A DNA stretch of 53,418 bases from Actinomycetota bacterium (GTDB lineage: Bacteria > Actinomycetota > Actinomycetes > Actinomycetales > Microbacteriaceae): the NCBI GenBank assembly GCA_018268455.1, contig JAFDWM010000007.1, forward strand, positions 1 through 53,418, in the 5' to 3' direction. Made by a program: the position numbers and the translations under genes. The notes under the pieces were generated by a model. It saw only the letters and a list, made by a program, of their open reading frames with translations, was not told the DNA's origin and did no database searches. Of this stretch, positions 22,242 through 30,621 are shown piece by piece (within the stretch, counting starts at the first letter, position 1; the number at the start of each line of letters is the position of its first letter).

Positions 22242-23726
22242 CTAGTCCGCGTCCTCCAGCAGCAGCTGCGCGCCGCGTTCGCCGATCGCGGCGGCGGGGG
22301 CGTTCGTGTTGCCGGTGGTGATCGTCGGCATGACCGAGGCGTCGATCACGCGCAGGCCCGCGATGCCGTTGACCCGCAGCCGCGGATCCACGACCGCCTC
22401 CGGATCCGACCCCATCCGGCAGGTGCCGACCTGGTGATGGTAGGTGATCGCGGTGCGGCGCACCCAGTCCTCGACGTCGCCGTCGGTGACGTCCGGTCCG
22501 GGGTAGGCCTCGGTCGCGCCCCAGTCGTCGGCGAGCGCGGGTTGGGCGCCGATCCTGCGCACCTGGCGGACGGAGGCGGCGAGTGCGGCGACGTCGCGCT
22601 CATCCGACAGCGCACCGAGATCGATGAGCAGCGGATCCGCGACGCCGGGTCCCGACAGGCGCAGCGACCCGCGGCTGTACGGCGTGACGAGGCCCGCCAT
22701 GAGCGTGAAGCCGTCGCCCGGCCCGTGCGCGCCGGGGCGAGGTTCGAGCTCACCCCACATCGGCACGGAGAAGTGGATCGGCTGGGTGTCGGGCTCGGCG
22801 AGGTCGTCGCGCGAGCGCCAGAACAGGTGCGTCTGCGTGACGGAGACGCCTGGCACGGGGGGCCCGACGGGATCCTCGGTCGTGAAGATCACCGGGGAGA
22901 GCAGGTGGTCGTGCAGGTTCGCGCCCACACCGGGGGCGTCGACGGCGACATCGATGTCCAGCGCCTCCAGGTCGGCACGCGGCCCGACGCCGCTGCGCAG
23001 CAGGATCGCGGGGCTGCCGAGCGCACCGGCGGCGAGGATGACCTCGTCGGCGCGGATCTCGGATCCGTCATCGAATCGCACGCCGACGGCGCGCGCGTCC
23101 TCGACGATGACGGAATGCACCTCACGGCCGGTCGCGATGCGCAGATTCGGCGCATCCTCGATCGGGCGCACGTACGCCATCCAGGTGTTGACACGCTGGC
23201 CGTCACGCATCGTGACCTGCTCCTGGGAGACGCCGTCCAGGGTGTCGCCGTTGTAGTCGGGGTTGTGCTCCAGCCCCTCCTCGACGGCCGCGTCGATGAT
23301 CGAGCGCTGGATCGGCACCAGCGGGTAGTCGTCGGTCACCGGCAGCAGGGCGTTCTCGATCTGCTCGTACAGGTGCTCGATCGTCGTCCAGCCCCAGCCG
23401 GTCGCGCCGTCGCGCTCCCAGCCGTCGAAGTCGCTCGGGGCGCAGCGCACCCAGATCATCGCGTTCAGCGCGTGGGATCCGCCGGTCACCTTGCCGCGCG
23501 GAAGGTGCAGCCGACGGCCGGCCGCGTGCTCCTGCGGCACGGTGAAGTAGTCCCAGTCCTCGGCGGCGTGCCAGAGCTCGCCGGCGCGGGAGGGATCGTG
23601 GATGGCGGGGTTCGTGTCGTAGCCGCCGGCCTCGACGAGCGTCACCTGCCACCCGGCGTCGACGAGACGCCGGGTGACGATGCTGCCCGCGGTGCCGGCT
23701 CCGACGACGATCGCGGAGCGGGCCAT
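22242..23726 (-). CDS. GMC-family alcohol oxidoreductase (choline dehydrogenase-like)
   Basis: FAD-dependent oxidoreductase of 494 residues that oxidises an alcohol to an aldehyde. It has the N-terminal dinucleotide motif VVGAGTAGSIVTRRL, the GMC signature block LPRGKVTGGSHALNAMIWVR, a second signature AAGALGSPAILLRSGVG, and the catalytic region HHQVGTCRMG with the closing block VIDASVMPTITTGNTNAP. The ATG lies 3 bp after the aldehyde dehydrogenase stop, so both are in one transcript. Together they would convert an alcohol to an acid. Choline to betaine is possible, but GMC enzymes are diverse and other substrates are equally likely. Confidence 0.92.
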   Translation of the reverse strand: MARSAIVVGAGTAGSIVTRRLVDAGWQVTLVEAGGYDTNPAIHDPSRAGELWHAAEDWDYFTVPQEHAAGRRLHLPRGKVTGGSHALNAMIWVRCAPSDFDGWERDGATGWGWTTIEHLYEQIENALLPVTDDYPLVPIQRSIIDAAVEEGLEHNPDYNGDTLDGVSQEQVTMRDGQRVNTWMAYVRPIEDAPNLRIATGREVHSVIVEDARAVGVRFDDGSEIRADEVILAAGALGSPAILLRSGVGPRADLEALDIDVAVDAPGVGANLHDHLLSPVIFTTEDPVGPPVPGVSVTQTHLFWRSRDDLAEPDTQPIHFSVPMWGELEPRPGAHGPGDGFTLMAGLVTPYSRGSLRLSGPGVADPLLIDLGALSDERDVAALAASVRQVRRIGAQPALADDWGATEAYPGPDVTDGDVEDWVRRTAITYHHQVGTCRMGSDPEAVVDPRLRVNGIAGLRVIDASVMPTITTGNTNAPAAAIGERGAQLLLEDAD

Positions 23727-23729
23727 GGC

Positions 23730-25160
23730 TCAGGCCTTCCGGCCGGGTCCGGAGACGACCTGGGTGACCGACACCGACTTGAGGCCGGCCACGCCGAACT
23801 CCAGCCCGTAGCCGGAGCTCTTCACCCCGCCGAACGGCACCATCGGGTGCAGCCCGCCGTGCGAGTTGATCCACACCGTGCCGGACTGCATCCGGGTGGC
23901 TGCGTCGCGGGCGGCCTCGGGGTCGCTCGACCACACCGAGGCGCCGAGACCCACATCGACGCCGTTGGCGAGGGCGAACGCCTCATCGACGTCGGAGTAG
24001 CGGATCACCGGCAGCGCCGGGCCGAACTGCTCCTCCTGCACGAGGGCGGCGTCGTTCGAGATGTCTGCGACGATCGTCGGGCGGTAGAAGAGCTCACCCA
24101 GTTCGGGGGCGGCCTCGCCGCCGGTCACGATGCGCGCGCCGCCCGCCTTCGCGTCCTCGACGAGGCGGGACACGATGTCGAACTGCTGCTTGTTCTGCAG
24201 CGGACCCAGCACGTTGTTCTCGTCCAGGCCGTTGCCGATCGGCACGCTCGCCGCGATGCCGGCCAGCGCGTCGACGACCTGGTCGTAGACCGAGTCGTGC
24301 ACGTACAGGCGCTTCATGGCGGCACAGGTCTGCCCGGTGTTGATGAACGCACCCCAGAACAGGTCATCGGCGATCGCCGCCGGATCCGTGCCCGGCAGCA
24401 CGATGCCGGCGTCGTTGCCGCCGAGCTCGAGCGTCAGGCGGGCGAGGTTGCCCGCCGAGCTCTCGATGATCTTGCGGCCGGTGGCGGTGGATCCGGTGAA
24501 CATGATCTTGTCGATGTCGGGGTGCGATGCCAGGCGCGCGCCGACCTCGCGGTCGCCGGAGACGCCGATGAGCACGTCGGCCGGGAGCACGTCGTTCATC
24601 ACGGCGAGCATCGCCAGCACACTCAGCGGGGTGTACTCGCTGGGCTTGGCGACGACCGTGTTGCCCATGCGCAGCGACGGGCCGATCTGCCAGATGGTGA
24701 TCATCAGCGGCCAGTTCCACGGGCCGATCGCGCCGACGACGCCGGCGGCCTTGTAGACGAGCTCCGCGTGCAGGGTCTCGTCGTCGACGAGCACCTCGGG
24801 CTCGAGCACCGTGGTGGCGTTCGTGCGCAGCCAGGCCGAGCACGCGCCGAGCTCGAAGCGGGCGTTCGGCCCGTTCAGCGGCTTGCCCTGCTCACGGGAG
24901 AGCAGGTGTGCGAGGGCCTCGGCGTTGGCGTCGATCGCGTCGGCGGCGGCGAGCAGCAGTTCGCTGCGCTTCTCGTGTCCGAGCGCCTCCCAGGCGGGCT
25001 GGGCGGCCTTGGCGCGCGCGATGGCGTCGTCGAGGTCGGCGACGGTCTGCACGGGCGCGCGACCGATGATCTCGCGCGTCGCCGCATCGGGGATCTCCCG
25101 GCCGGCGCCCTCGGGTGCCTGGATGCGGTCGAGCAGCGTGGCTGCGGCGGTGTCGGTCAT
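23730..25160 (-). CDS. NAD(P)-dependent aldehyde dehydrogenase
   Basis: ALDH superfamily enzyme of 476 residues that oxidises an aldehyde to the acid. It has the cofactor fold with GPWNWPLMITIWQIGPSL, FTGSTATGR, the general-base Glu in LTLELGGNDAGIV, catalytic Cys279 in GQTCAAMKR and EEQFGPALPV. I chose the ATG at 25160 (GGAGAG upstream) although the frame is open further, because the ALDH N-terminus begins here. It is the first gene of a two-gene operon with the GMC oxidoreductase. Confidence 0.94.
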   Translation of the reverse strand: MTDTAAATLLDRIQAPEGAGREIPDAATREIIGRAPVQTVADLDDAIARAKAAQPAWEALGHEKRSELLLAAADAIDANAEALAHLLSREQGKPLNGPNARFELGACSAWLRTNATTVLEPEVLVDDETLHAELVYKAAGVVGAIGPWNWPLMITIWQIGPSLRMGNTVVAKPSEYTPLSVLAMLAVMNDVLPADVLIGVSGDREVGARLASHPDIDKIMFTGSTATGRKIIESSAGNLARLTLELGGNDAGIVLPGTDPAAIADDLFWGAFINTGQTCAAMKRLYVHDSVYDQVVDALAGIAASVPIGNGLDENNVLGPLQNKQQFDIVSRLVEDAKAGGARIVTGGEAAPELGELFYRPTIVADISNDAALVQEEQFGPALPVIRYSDVDEAFALANGVDVGLGASVWSSDPEAARDAATRMQSGTVWINSHGGLHPMVPFGGVKSSGYGLEFGVAGLKSVSVTQVVSGPGRKA

Positions 25161-25322
25161 CGGTCTCTCCTTCGAGTGTGCGGACGACGAGGCGTCTGAA
25201 CCATTGTCGCGCCGCAGCGCGCCGGACCGCTTGTCGGCGAGCGCTCCGGGCATGACGATGTGCGAAGGATCCGTGTGCGCGGAGCCTTCCTGCCGCGGAT
25301 CCGCCGCCCCTAGAATCTGCGC

Positions 25323-25625
25323 ATGACGAGCAGCATCGAGGTGATCGGCGCCGACGGCGAGTCGATCCTCTATGACGGGGCGACGGTCGCGAAGTTCAAG
25401 CATCACGGCAAGCAGGAGACCGCCCGCAACCCCGTCTCGACGTATCGCGAGGTGCGCATCAAGGAGCGCACGTCGCTGTTCGGCAAGCCGCGCGATCCTC
25501 GCGAGTTCGAGGTGCTGCTCGCGATGTCGTCGATCATGGCGCTGACGGTCGACGAGGCCGGGAAGGCGCAGGTCGAGGCACTCGCCGAGGCGCTGGAGGC
25601 GCACCGCTCCGGCTCGACCGGCTGA
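25323..25625 (+). CDS. Small conserved protein of unknown function (100 aa)
   Basis: I do not recognise a family. The 100-residue protein has a beta-rich N-terminal half (SIEVIGADGESILYDGATVA), a basic central part (KERTSLFGKPRD) and a C-terminal helix, with no membrane segment or signal peptide. TAGAAT (25311-25316) lies 6 nt before the ATG, a clear leaderless promoter, which supports the reading as a real gene. It is divergent from the ALDH operon by 160 bp. Confidence 0.72.
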   Translation: MTSSIEVIGADGESILYDGATVAKFKHHGKQETARNPVSTYREVRIKERTSLFGKPRDPREFEVLLAMSSIMALTVDEAGKAQVEALAEALEAHRSGSTG

Positions 25626-25705
25626 TCGACGCAAAACCCCGGTCGAAAGGCGATTTCATCCGCTCGAGCTATCGTATTTTTCTTCGATTGTTGGTAGGCC
25701 GGGGC

Positions 25706-25967
25706 ATGTCCAGCACCCTTGATCCGCTTCTGGAAGCCACCCGGCTTCTCGCGGAAGTATGGGGCGAAGCACACTCCGGGTCGGAACTGTCCCGGGACCG
25801 ACTGATCGCGGTGAACGACGCGATCGGCCTGGTGAAAAGGACCACGGACGCGGTGCATTCCAAAGTCGCCGCGGGCATCGCGCACCAGTCCCGGCGTGAG
25901 CTCGGGCCGGGCAGTCTCGCCAAGCAGCACGGCTACCGCAACCCGGCACAGCTGATCGCGACACCCC
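25706..25967 (+). pseudogene. Truncated DUF222 (13E12-type) HNH endonuclease-family remnant
   Basis: The first 87 residues match the N-terminus typical of actinobacterial DUF222 proteins: MSSTLDPLLEATRLLAEVWG, a VNDAIGLVKRTTDAVH helix, and SRRELGPGSLAKQHGYRNPA. After AQLIAT the similarity stops, and the frame only runs on into antisense of the neighbouring membrane gene. Family members are usually 400-500 residues with a C-terminal HNH nuclease, so most of the gene is missing. The flank 25668-25692 is notably AT-rich for this genome. DUF222 genes occur as dispersed multicopy families in actinobacteria, and this looks like a deletion remnant of one. Confidence 0.75.
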
Positions 25968-25998
25968 CGCGCGCACGACTACGCATCAGGGCCGGACG

Positions 25999-27123
25999 CT
26001 ACGCGTCTTCCGGGTCGCGCACGATGCTCGCCACGCGCAGGAACACGATGATCCAGCTGAAGATCAGCACGGCCGCGATGAGCTCGACCGCGGTGAGGTT
26101 GTAATAGCCGGTCGCGAAGAAGATGCCGAGCAGGGCGATCACCGCGACGAAGATCCAGCCGAGCGCCACGAAGACGCGCGGGATCCGGTGCAGGAACCAC
26201 GGGAGCCCGACGACGATGACCGCGAACGCGACGGCCATGCCCGTGGCGACCGTGTTGTGCAGCAGGAAGAACCGGTCGACTGGGAAGATGCCGACGGCGG
26301 CGAGCAGGATCCCGAGCAGGATCATCCCGAACCGCACGACGTCACGGCCGCGACGATCGCGGGGGTCGTCCGCCGGCAGGGCCGCCGTGGCGTAGCGCGC
26401 GATCGTCGTGACGAGCACGCCCGCGACGATGAGCGTGCCGTTGAAGGCGGTCGATGAGGCATTGCTCGACATGCCCAGCGCCGACAGGTTGTCCCGCCAC
26501 CAGTGCGGATCGGTCGATGCGAGCATCGCGGTGAGCGCGCCGATCACGAGGAAGATCGCGAGCACGAGCGAGATCGAGGACGGACTGAGCACCGCGGCGC
26601 TCGACGCGCACACGTAGCCGGTGAGCGCGAGGGCGACGCCGACGAGCACGGCCCCGGGGAAGGGGAACACCGGCGCGTCCCGGAACCCGGCCTCCAGCAG
26701 CGACGCGAGGCCCCAGAGGGCGAGCAGCGCGACCGCGCCGTGCGCGAGAGCCAGAGCTGTGAGGTCGTACCAGCGCAGCTTCTGGCCGGGGGTCGCGAAG
26801 CCGTCGCGCACCTCGGCCGGATCCGGTTCCGCCGCCGTCGCCTGCTCCCGCTGCGACGAGATCCGGCCCAGGGCGAACGCCGCGACGGCGACCACCGCGC
26901 CGCCGATCGCGGCGACGGCACCCACCGACCACGGGCCGGTGATCGAGAGCGTGCGATGCCAGAACAGGGCGAGTGCCGCCAGGAACCCGACCACGAACGC
27001 GCCCGCGCCGATGAGCAGCGCATCGGTCTCCTGCACCTCTCGCGGCGTCGCGGCGGCCCTCGCCTGCCGCAGCCGCTCGACGGTCTGCCCCCACCACGCC
27101 CGAACCTGTGCCTCAGACTCCAC
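25999..27123 (-). CDS. Multi-pass membrane protein, DUF998-like
   Basis: Integral membrane protein of 374 residues with about eight hydrophobic segments after a charged N-terminal region containing an RLRQARAAATPREVQETDA helix. The middle block WWRDNLSALGMSSNASSTAF followed by NGTLIVAGVLV resembles DUF998 proteins, whose function is unknown. The GTG at 27123 was chosen because TAGGGT lies 7 nt upstream; the open frame beyond it reaches into the next genes and is not coding. It is divergent from the HAD phosphatase by 36 bp, and its 3' end abuts the DUF222 remnant. Confidence 0.78.
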   Translation of the reverse strand: MESEAQVRAWWGQTVERLRQARAAATPREVQETDALLIGAGAFVVGFLAALALFWHRTLSITGPWSVGAVAAIGGAVVAVAAFALGRISSQREQATAAEPDPAEVRDGFATPGQKLRWYDLTALALAHGAVALLALWGLASLLEAGFRDAPVFPFPGAVLVGVALALTGYVCASSAAVLSPSSISLVLAIFLVIGALTAMLASTDPHWWRDNLSALGMSSNASSTAFNGTLIVAGVLVTTIARYATAALPADDPRDRRGRDVVRFGMILLGILLAAVGIFPVDRFFLLHNTVATGMAVAFAVIVVGLPWFLHRIPRVFVALGWIFVAVIALLGIFFATGYYNLTAVELIAAVLIFSWIIVFLRVASIVRDPEDA

Positions 27124-27159
27124 GGATCCCACCCTAGGCGCCGCCGGTAGCCTGAGGAG

Positions 27160-27810
27160 GTGACCCGCACCTTCCGCGCCCGCGCCGCCCTGCTCGACAT
27201 GGACGGCACCCTCGTCGATTCCACCGCCGTCGTGGAGCGGCTGTGGCTGGCGTGGGCCGAGCCGCACGGGCTGGATCCGGAGTTCGTGCTGAGCGTCGTG
27301 CACGGACGACAGGGGCATCAGAGCATGGCCATCATGCTGCCGGACCGTCCGCATGAGCAGAACCTCGTCGAGAACCGGGAGATGCTCGCGACCGAGAGCG
27401 GCGACGTCGACGGTGTCGTGTCGATCCCCGGCGCCGACGCTTTCCTCGCCGCCCTCGCGCCCTACCCGCACGTGATCGTGACCTCCGCCGACGACCGCCT
27501 GCTGCGCGTGCGGATGGCCGCGGCCGGCCTCGACGTTCCCGCCGATCCGGTCACGGCCGAGCGCGTGCGCGCGTCCAAGCCCGATCCCGAGGGCTTCCTG
27601 CTCGGCGCCGCCCGGCTGGGCGCGGACCCCGCGGACTGCGTCGTGTTCGAGGATTCGGAGGCGGGGATCCAGGCCGCCCGTGCCGCCGGGATGCGCGTGA
27701 TCGGAGTGGGCACAGGATCCGCCGCGTACTCCCCCGACGCCGTGATCGCCGACCTCACGCACGTGAGCGTCTCGGCCGATGGCGACGGATTCGTACTCGT
27801 GCTCTCCTGA
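27160..27810 (+). CDS. HAD-superfamily sugar phosphatase-like hydrolase
   Basis: Phosphatase of 216 residues, subfamily I with a helical cap. Motif I is DMDGTLVDST (nucleophile Asp, residues 13-22), motif II is VTSADD, motif III is the Lys in SKPDPEGFL, and motif IV is VFEDSEAG. Close family members dephosphorylate sugar phosphates or polyol phosphates, and neighbouring glycerone metabolism makes a triose or glycerol phosphate conceivable, but this is inference. TAGCCT (27148-27153) is 6 nt before the GTG with GAGGAG between them, so the start may be leaderless. Confidence 0.9.
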   Translation: MTRTFRARAALLDMDGTLVDSTAVVERLWLAWAEPHGLDPEFVLSVVHGRQGHQSMAIMLPDRPHEQNLVENREMLATESGDVDGVVSIPGADAFLAALAPYPHVIVTSADDRLLRVRMAAAGLDVPADPVTAERVRASKPDPEGFLLGAARLGADPADCVVFEDSEAGIQAARAAGMRVIGVGTGSAAYSPDAVIADLTHVSVSADGDGFVLVLS

Positions 27811-27828
27811 GGGTCGGCGACAGCTCGC

Positions 27829-27905
27829 GTTCGGGAGGAGAACTCGCGTTCGGGAGGAGGGATCCACGGATCCTCTCCTCCCGAACCGCGGTTTTCCTCC
27901 CGAAC
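27829..27905. repeat. Long-arm palindromic element 6 (GGGAGGAGAACTC type)
   Basis: The left arm GTTCGGGAGGAGAACTCGCG continues GTTCGGGAGGAG. The right arm ends CCTCCCGAAC and is its near-complement with a few mismatches. GGATCC occurs on both sides of the turn. It shares its arm sequence with the coding-region element at 19469-19539. It lies between the convergent HAD and PTS genes. Confidence 0.85.
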
Positions 27906-27914
27906 GGATCCAGC

Positions 27915-27946
27915 CGGGCAGGTCCGGCCGCGGGCAGGTCCGGCCG
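27915..27946. repeat. Tandem 16-bp duplication
   Basis: CGGGCAGGTCCGGCCG occurs twice head to tail (27915-27930, 27931-27946). Degenerate further units follow up to about 27975. This fills the rest of the 199-bp gap between the HAD and PTS genes; I see no gene in it. Confidence 0.8.
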
Positions 27947-28009
27947 ACGGCAGATCCAACGGCGGGTCCGGCCGCGGATCCGGGACCCGCGGGGGCTGGC
28001 GACTGCGAC

Positions 28010-30589
28010 TCAACCCCGCGCCGCCGCCACGGCGGCACGGGCCTCGGCGGCCGTCGCCGCGGCGAGGGCGACGACGGCTGCTCGCCGGCAGTCCTCCGCC
28101 GTCACGGTCCGCAGGCGCGCGGAGACGCGGGCGAGCGAGCGCGCGGTCATCGACAGGCTCGTCACGCCGAGGCCGAGGAGCACCGGGGCGAGAGCCGGAT
28201 CCCCGCCGGCCTCCCCGCACACGCCGACGGGCTTGCCCGCGGCGCGTCCGGCCTCGCCCACCCGCCCGATCAGGCGCAGCACGGCCGGCTGCCACGGGTC
28301 GTTGAGCGCTCCCAGCGGAGCCGAGAGCCGATCGGCGGCCATCGTGTACTGGGTGAGGTCATTGGTGCCGAGGCTGACGAAGTCGACCACGTCGAACAGC
28401 TCCGCGGCCAGCAGCGCGGCGGACGGCGTCTCGATCATGATTCCGACGCGGGCGATGCCCGCGGCATGGCAGGCGTCTGCGAACTCGCGCGCCTCGTCGA
28501 GGGTCGCGACCATCGGCGCCATCACCTCGACGAGCGCGTTCTCGGCGGCCGCGGCCTCCGCGATCGCACGCAGCTGATGTGCGAGCAGGCCGGGGTGCTC
28601 TCGCGCGACGCGCAGCCCGCGCACGCCGAGAGCGGGGTTCTCCTCGTCCGTCGCCGTCGCGAACGGAAGCGGTTTGTCGGATCCGGCGTCGAGCGTGCGC
28701 ACCACGACCTTGCGTCCGGCGAACGGGGCGAGCACGCCGCGGTAGGCCTCGATCTGCTCCGCCACGGTCGGCTCGGTCGCGCGGTCGAGGAAGCAGAACT
28801 CGGTGCGGAACAGGCCGATCCCCCGCGCGCCCAGGCCTGCGGCGGTCTGCGCATCGGCGGCGCCACCCACGTTGGCGAGCAGCGGGATCGCGGTGCCGTC
28901 GGCGAGCGCGCCGGCCCCGTCGAAAGCCGGCACCTCCTCGGCGGCGCTCTGCACGGGATCGGACGGATCGCACTGCACGAGTCCCGCCTCGCCGTCGACG
29001 AGCACGGGCGTTCCCGCCGGGATCGCCGTGGCGCCGGCCACGCCGACCACGGCCGGCAGCCCCAGCGCCCGCGCGAGGATCGCCGTGTGCGAGGTCGGCC
29101 CGCCCTCCTCGGTCACGAGCGCGACGCATGCGCTGCGGCCGAGTGTCGCCGTCTCCGCAGGCGCGAGATCGCCGGCGACGAGCACGAAGGGATCCGCCTG
29201 GTCGGGGATCCCGGGCACCGCGGATCCGGTCAGCCGTGCGACGATGCGGTCGCGCACGCTCCGCACGTCGATCACGCGCTCGGCCATCCGTCCGCCGAGG
29301 CCGCGCAGCAGCTCGGCCTGCGCCGAGGCCTCCTCCCAGATCGCACGCGGGGCGGTCACGCCCTGCGCGCGCACCCGATCCCCGGCTCCCTCGGCGAGAG
29401 CCGGATCGGCCGCGAGCACGGCCGTGGCCTCCAGGATCTGGGCGATCTCGCCCTCGGCGCCGACGGCCCTCCCCCGAAGCTCCGCGACGACGTCCTGCGC
29501 CGCCGCGCCGATGCGCGCGGCTTCGGCGTCGCGGCGGTCGCCGGGCACCCGCTCGGCCGAGGACGGTTCGGCGATCGCGGCACCGAGCACCGCGACCGGC
29601 GCCACGGCCCGCCCCGGGCTCACCCCGAGCCCGCGCAGCACGGCACCCGCCTCGGGCGGCGTCCCCCCGGATCCGCCGGCGCCATCCCGCGAGAAACCAC
29701 TTTCGGCATGAGACACCACCCCCGGCGTGGTGTCTCGTGCGGAAAGTGGTTTCTCACCGGTCGTGCCACCGGCGCTCCCGTCCGAGGCCGCCGCGGACGG
29801 GACACCGTCCATCTCGCCGAAGCCGTCGTCGAAGAGGGCCGCGATCCGCCCCACCGCCACGGATTCGCCGCGCAGCTCGACCTCATCGCCCTGCCGCGCG
29901 CCGAGCGTGAGCAGTCGCATCATGCTCGACGCCGGCACCGGGATCCCCGAGGGGAGCACACGCAGCCGCACGTCGGCGCCGGCCACCGCCTGGGCGATGA
30001 GCCCGGCGGGCCGGGCGTGCATGCCGGCGGGATTGCGCACCGCGACGGTGCGGACGACCTCGCCCTCCTGCGAGACCGCCGGTGCCGCGCCGGTGCCCCC
30101 CGGCACGGCCGGCCCCGGCGGCTCGTCCATCGGCGGCGCGCCCGCGGCCGCCGCCGTCCCTTCGTCGCCGAGCTGCGCCGACTTCGCCACCAGCGCCCCG
30201 TTCGCCTCGGCCGCGACGGCGTCCAGCGACGCCCCCTGCCCCGCGGTCACGGCTGCGGCGAGCAGTCCCTCCACGAACGGCCCCGACGCCAGCCGCACCG
30301 GCACATCGCTCGCCCGCAGCTCCAGTGCGAACTCGGCGCTCATCACGGCGGATCCGAGGTCCATCAGCACCAGCACCCCGTCGCACGAGGCCGCCAGTTC
30401 GTCGATCGCCTCGGCCACGCGCGTGGCATCGGTGCCGAGGATCGGGGTGCCGTCGGCATCCGCCCCGGCCCCCGCCGCGACGGCGATCGGCACACCGCCG
30501 CCCGGCAGCATCTGCGCCGCCAGCTCCCGCGCCGCCTCCGCCAGCCGCAGACTGTGCGAGACGGCGACGATCCCCACTCCTCCGGTCAT
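28010..30589 (-). CDS. dhaM: DhaM-HPr-Enzyme I fusion phosphotransferase protein
   Basis: A three-part PTS protein of 859 residues that carries phosphate from PEP to the DhaL-bound nucleotide. Domain 1 (about 1-135) is mannose-type EIIA with His12 in VAVSHSLRL. Domain 2 (about 180-265) is HPr with His191 in NPAGMHARPAG. Domain 3 (about 300-859) is a full Enzyme I with His501 in GGPTSHTAILAR and PEP-binding blocks GLFRTEFCF, MIETPSAAL and FVSLGTNDLTQY. Residues about 279-300, in the HPr-EI linker, are encoded by a palindromic element. It lies 32 bp after dhaL and completes the PTS-dependent dihydroxyacetone kinase. The full-length EI could make the relay self-sufficient. Confidence 0.95.
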   Translation of the reverse strand: MTGGVGIVAVSHSLRLAEAARELAAQMLPGGGVPIAVAAGAGADADGTPILGTDATRVAEAIDELAASCDGVLVLMDLGSAVMSAEFALELRASDVPVRLASGPFVEGLLAAAVTAGQGASLDAVAAEANGALVAKSAQLGDEGTAAAAGAPPMDEPPGPAVPGGTGAAPAVSQEGEVVRTVAVRNPAGMHARPAGLIAQAVAGADVRLRVLPSGIPVPASSMMRLLTLGARQGDEVELRGESVAVGRIAALFDDGFGEMDGVPSAAASDGSAGGTTGEKPLSARDTTPGVVSHAESGFSRDGAGGSGGTPPEAGAVLRGLGVSPGRAVAPVAVLGAAIAEPSSAERVPGDRRDAEAARIGAAAQDVVAELRGRAVGAEGEIAQILEATAVLAADPALAEGAGDRVRAQGVTAPRAIWEEASAQAELLRGLGGRMAERVIDVRSVRDRIVARLTGSAVPGIPDQADPFVLVAGDLAPAETATLGRSACVALVTEEGGPTSHTAILARALGLPAVVGVAGATAIPAGTPVLVDGEAGLVQCDPSDPVQSAAEEVPAFDGAGALADGTAIPLLANVGGAADAQTAAGLGARGIGLFRTEFCFLDRATEPTVAEQIEAYRGVLAPFAGRKVVVRTLDAGSDKPLPFATATDEENPALGVRGLRVAREHPGLLAHQLRAIAEAAAAENALVEVMAPMVATLDEAREFADACHAAGIARVGIMIETPSAALLAAELFDVVDFVSLGTNDLTQYTMAADRLSAPLGALNDPWQPAVLRLIGRVGEAGRAAGKPVGVCGEAGGDPALAPVLLGLGVTSLSMTARSLARVSARLRTVTAEDCRRAAVVALAAATAAEARAAVAAARG
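29691..29755. repeat. Long-arm palindromic element 7 (GAGAAACC type) inside a coding sequence
   Basis: 29-bp arms (29691-29719 and 29727-29755) differ from perfect complementarity at two positions, with a 7-nt loop. The arm GAGAAACCACTTTC continues GGCATGAGACACCAC, as at 9376 and 16047. It lies wholly inside the dhaM fusion gene in the linker between HPr and Enzyme I, keeping the frame open. Confidence 0.92.
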
Positions 30590-30621
30590 CCGTGCATCCC
30601 CGATGCTCTCCGCGTCCCGGC

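Noticed and set aside
22242-25160. Firm assignment of the GMC/ALDH pair as betA-betB (choline to betaine)
   Set aside because: GMC enzymes are too diverse, and no choline or betaine transporter or BetI-type regulator is adjacent.
22434-25199. 921-codon plus-strand open frame opposite the GMC and ALDH genes
   Set aside because: It is an antisense shadow caused by high G+C third positions; both minus-strand genes have complete catalytic motifs.
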